Below are positions 62,082 through 64,000 of a DNA stretch of 64,000 nt, one piece after another. Origin of the DNA: Plutella xylostella (Eukaryota > Arthropoda > Insecta > Lepidoptera > Plutellidae); contig NC_063994.1 of assembly GCF_932276165.1 (NCBI RefSeq), positions 5,828,001-5,892,000 of the forward strand. The letters run 5' to 3'. The notes under the pieces were generated by a model, which did not search any database, was not told the DNA's origin, and worked only from the letters and a program-made list of their open reading frames with translations. The position numbers and the translations under genes are program-made. Within the stretch, counting starts at the first letter, position 1. Each line of letters starts with the position of its first letter.

Positions 62082-62085
62082 ATAT

Positions 62086-64000
62086 GTAGGTAAGTATTAT
62101 TATTTCCCTTAAAGAGATCAGTGTACAAGCATAGACTAATTAGTCTATAGCACAAGCGTTAAGTATACGACACGCCTGTTCGCACAATGTACCACCTGGT
62201 TATTGTACAAAGTTTAGGATTACTGACTCTGTAGTTTACCAGTTTTAGAGAGGTCACGGGTGTGACGTGTTTGTAAGTAATCTTATAAAGCATTATCAAA
62301 GATACCTGGTCACGCCAGGGTCAAGCCGGTCCAGTTTCAAACACTTACGGTAGTCCTAATGACTTATGTAGCATGCGTTAGGTAACTAGGTACCTAACGG
62401 TGATCATCATCATACACGATAGGCAGGAGGCTAAGTACCTACCTAGTTAGGTACAATTAGGTTCAGGTTCACACTCTATTAGACAATACTATTGAAGGTT
62501 ACGTTTTCATGGTGAGGCTTCCTTATGTGTTGCTTTCCAATAATAAGGACATAAAGTACGGAGACATACCTAGATACGTACATACCTAACTATAAGTACC
62601 TTATAAGTTTCGATACTGGAGTACACTCTTAAGGGAAGATGATAACTAAAAGAACTAAAATAGATAAGTAGGTACTTCTGTATAATCTGAATACCTAAGT
62701 ACTTAACTGTGAATATTATTATAGTAACGGTGGCTCTTCCAGGTAGCTCACTATATGGTAATGGTGGATTAGTTTCGATAGACAAGGCAATGTGTTTGTG
62801 TTGTTAGAACAAAGGGTATTTTAAATTAAATGAAGTCGATATACACAATATATCGTACTTTTATACTGATTTAAGTAAAGTTTTGTAAGTATATTTACAA
62901 AAGTAAAATGTATATTGGTATAATATATAGAAATCCGAGTGGTGTGATGGATGGGAGCTTGACTCCCAGTCCTGGAAACGAGTGTTCTAGTCCTGCATGT
63001 GTCTGTGAATTCTTTTCAATTAAGGAAGTTGAGTACTATGGTGCCAGATGCTCTTGCGGTGCGGAAAACCCTGTGCATTCGAATTTCTGGAGGTGTGCAG
63101 TGAGCGCTTTTGCTCGTGCCGGGGCGATGCGGCTCCCGGAACACAGGCCACAGCCTGTCGCGCGAGTGCAAGTGTGCAGAGAGGGGAGTGCTTTAGCCGG
63201 CGCGACCGCCTATTGTTGGTTCTACCTATCTTCAAAAGGTAAATTGATGCCGTATTACAGGTATGTTGGATTGTGTGTTTTATTGATAAAGTTCAGTAAT
63301 TAATTACATTGTAAGATTGTCTTGTAAGTTTACCTCCTTACATGGTTCATACTAGTTGGTTAAGCGGACATAGATATCTAACTACCTAAGTTCATTTCCT
63401 ACATACCTATTGCAATGGCGGGTAGGTGGTTGGTCTCACGCTCTGTCTCGAGGATTGTGTTACCATGAATTAGTAATATTATTTATGCAACTATGTAAGT
63501 ACGTCATGATTAAAATTGCTTATTTAAGTAGCTTGTTCAACTATGGATCATGGATTCGAGCAGAGGAGCTGTTATAAACTTGATCCGGGTACACTGCTTA
63601 TTCTGCCAGTGGTGCTGGATAATGCACCAAGGTACCGTATATACTGTAGCAATCCATGTGGGCACTGAAAACTGAAGGAAAAAGGGGTGAGTATACGTAC
63701 CTAAGATAATGCCAAAACGGTGGATATGTAAAGTTTATTATTAAGTTATTGTGCTTAAGAATTGGTACAAGTGGGTAGATTAGGTGCTTATCGAACATAA
63801 GCAAATATCAACCTGTCAGGGTGATTGTTCAAGTATATTAGGAAAAATCCCAATGAAACAATACCAATTAACCATGGCAAGAGAAAAGGTATCCAAAGGA
63901 AAGGAGCGGATGATGTCCTTCAAGTGGGTGAGAAAATTTATAGCAAATCACAGCAGGAATAATCGAGGGACAGAGTTGGTTTATCAATATCTGTATCTTT
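62086..64000. other. AT-rich flank without recognisable genes
   Basis: Rich in GTACCTAC and TAGGTA words like 52863-53942. A GC-rich block at 62990-63240 carries a 131-codon open frame (62908-63303, +) ending near a possible splice donor (AAAGGTAAAT, 63236); composition and lack of any motif make coding doubtful. No transposon end was seen. Confidence 0.35.

Larger units (their letters stand above)
53943..62085 (-). mobile_element. Second Ty3/gypsy-like LTR element, decayed, ATAT duplication
   Basis: LTRs of 440 bp: the right one is whole (61642-62081); the left one is split (53947-54251 and 56974-57108) by a transposon with a TTAA duplication. Outer ends are TG...CA and the flanks are ATAT (53943-53946 and 62082-62085). 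On the minus strand the order is LTR, tRNA-Leu-like primer site, gag, protease trace, integrase trace, tandem repeats, LTR. Most of pol is gone, so the copy is defective. Confidence 0.9.

Noticed and set aside
62908..63303. 131-codon frame as a host gene exon
   Set aside because: No recognisable motif, Met-rich start in AT-rich DNA, and equally long antisense frames in the same GC-rich block.

Overview
This 64 kb window looks like a transposon-dense, gene-poor stretch of an insect genome, most likely a moth or butterfly. The evidence is high AT content, spliceosomal introns, a Lepidoptera-typical interspersed repeat at about 39026-39606, and recognisable coding matter that is entirely transposon-derived. 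I could not support any ordinary host gene, tRNA, rRNA or CRISPR array. A heterochromatic block or W-chromosome-like segment is a reasonable inference.

Layout. 1-4319: LINE reverse transcriptase relic, MADF-BESS relic and the 5' part of a BEL/Pao element. 4320-10892: a complete, apparently young Ty3/gypsy element (588 bp LTRs identical by eye, one open 1463-codon gag-pol, TSD ATTA) inside the BEL gag. 10937-18362: decayed multi-exon Myb/SANT-like accessory genes, a MADF gene and transposase exon of a Harbinger element, a hAT scrap, a repeated unit with a 600 bp insertion, and a complete Tc1 element (15641-17287) with an open DD34E transposase. 18363-29700: relics of Harbinger, gypsy, Merlin, mariner and LINE elements, many split by others. 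29755-30925: a nearly intact, intron-containing Merlin transposase. 31233-32428: another Myb/SANT-like pseudogene.

32521-40739 is a stack of Harbinger elements nested in one another, itself carrying a piggyBac-type MITE, a 3 kb element with a 9 bp target duplication, and repeats inside that. Its striking feature is gene organisation: a MADF gene on the + strand and a DDE transposase on the - strand are interlocked, each having an exon inside the other's intron. At least three later loci (43170, 45428, 46344) keep the same back-to-back second exons.

40740-52862: mariner, RTE, Myb, MADF-BESS, hAT, P-element (THAP9-like), DD41D mariner and unassigned transposase relics. 53943-62085: a decayed second gypsy element (440 bp LTRs, TSD ATAT, minus strand) whose left LTR was split by a 2.7 kb element with a TTAA duplication, and whose 3' region holds a 160 bp tandem repeat and a 23-copy 18 bp minisatellite. 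62086-64000: AT-rich sequence without recognisable genes.

The proteins fall into three functional groups: DDE transposases that cut and paste DNA, MADF and Myb/SANT-like DNA-binding proteins that accompany Harbinger-type transposases, and retrotransposon Gag/Pol proteins. Intact reading frames are rare: the gypsy at 5863-10254, the Tc1 at 15976-17007 and the spliced Merlin are the best candidates for recent activity.
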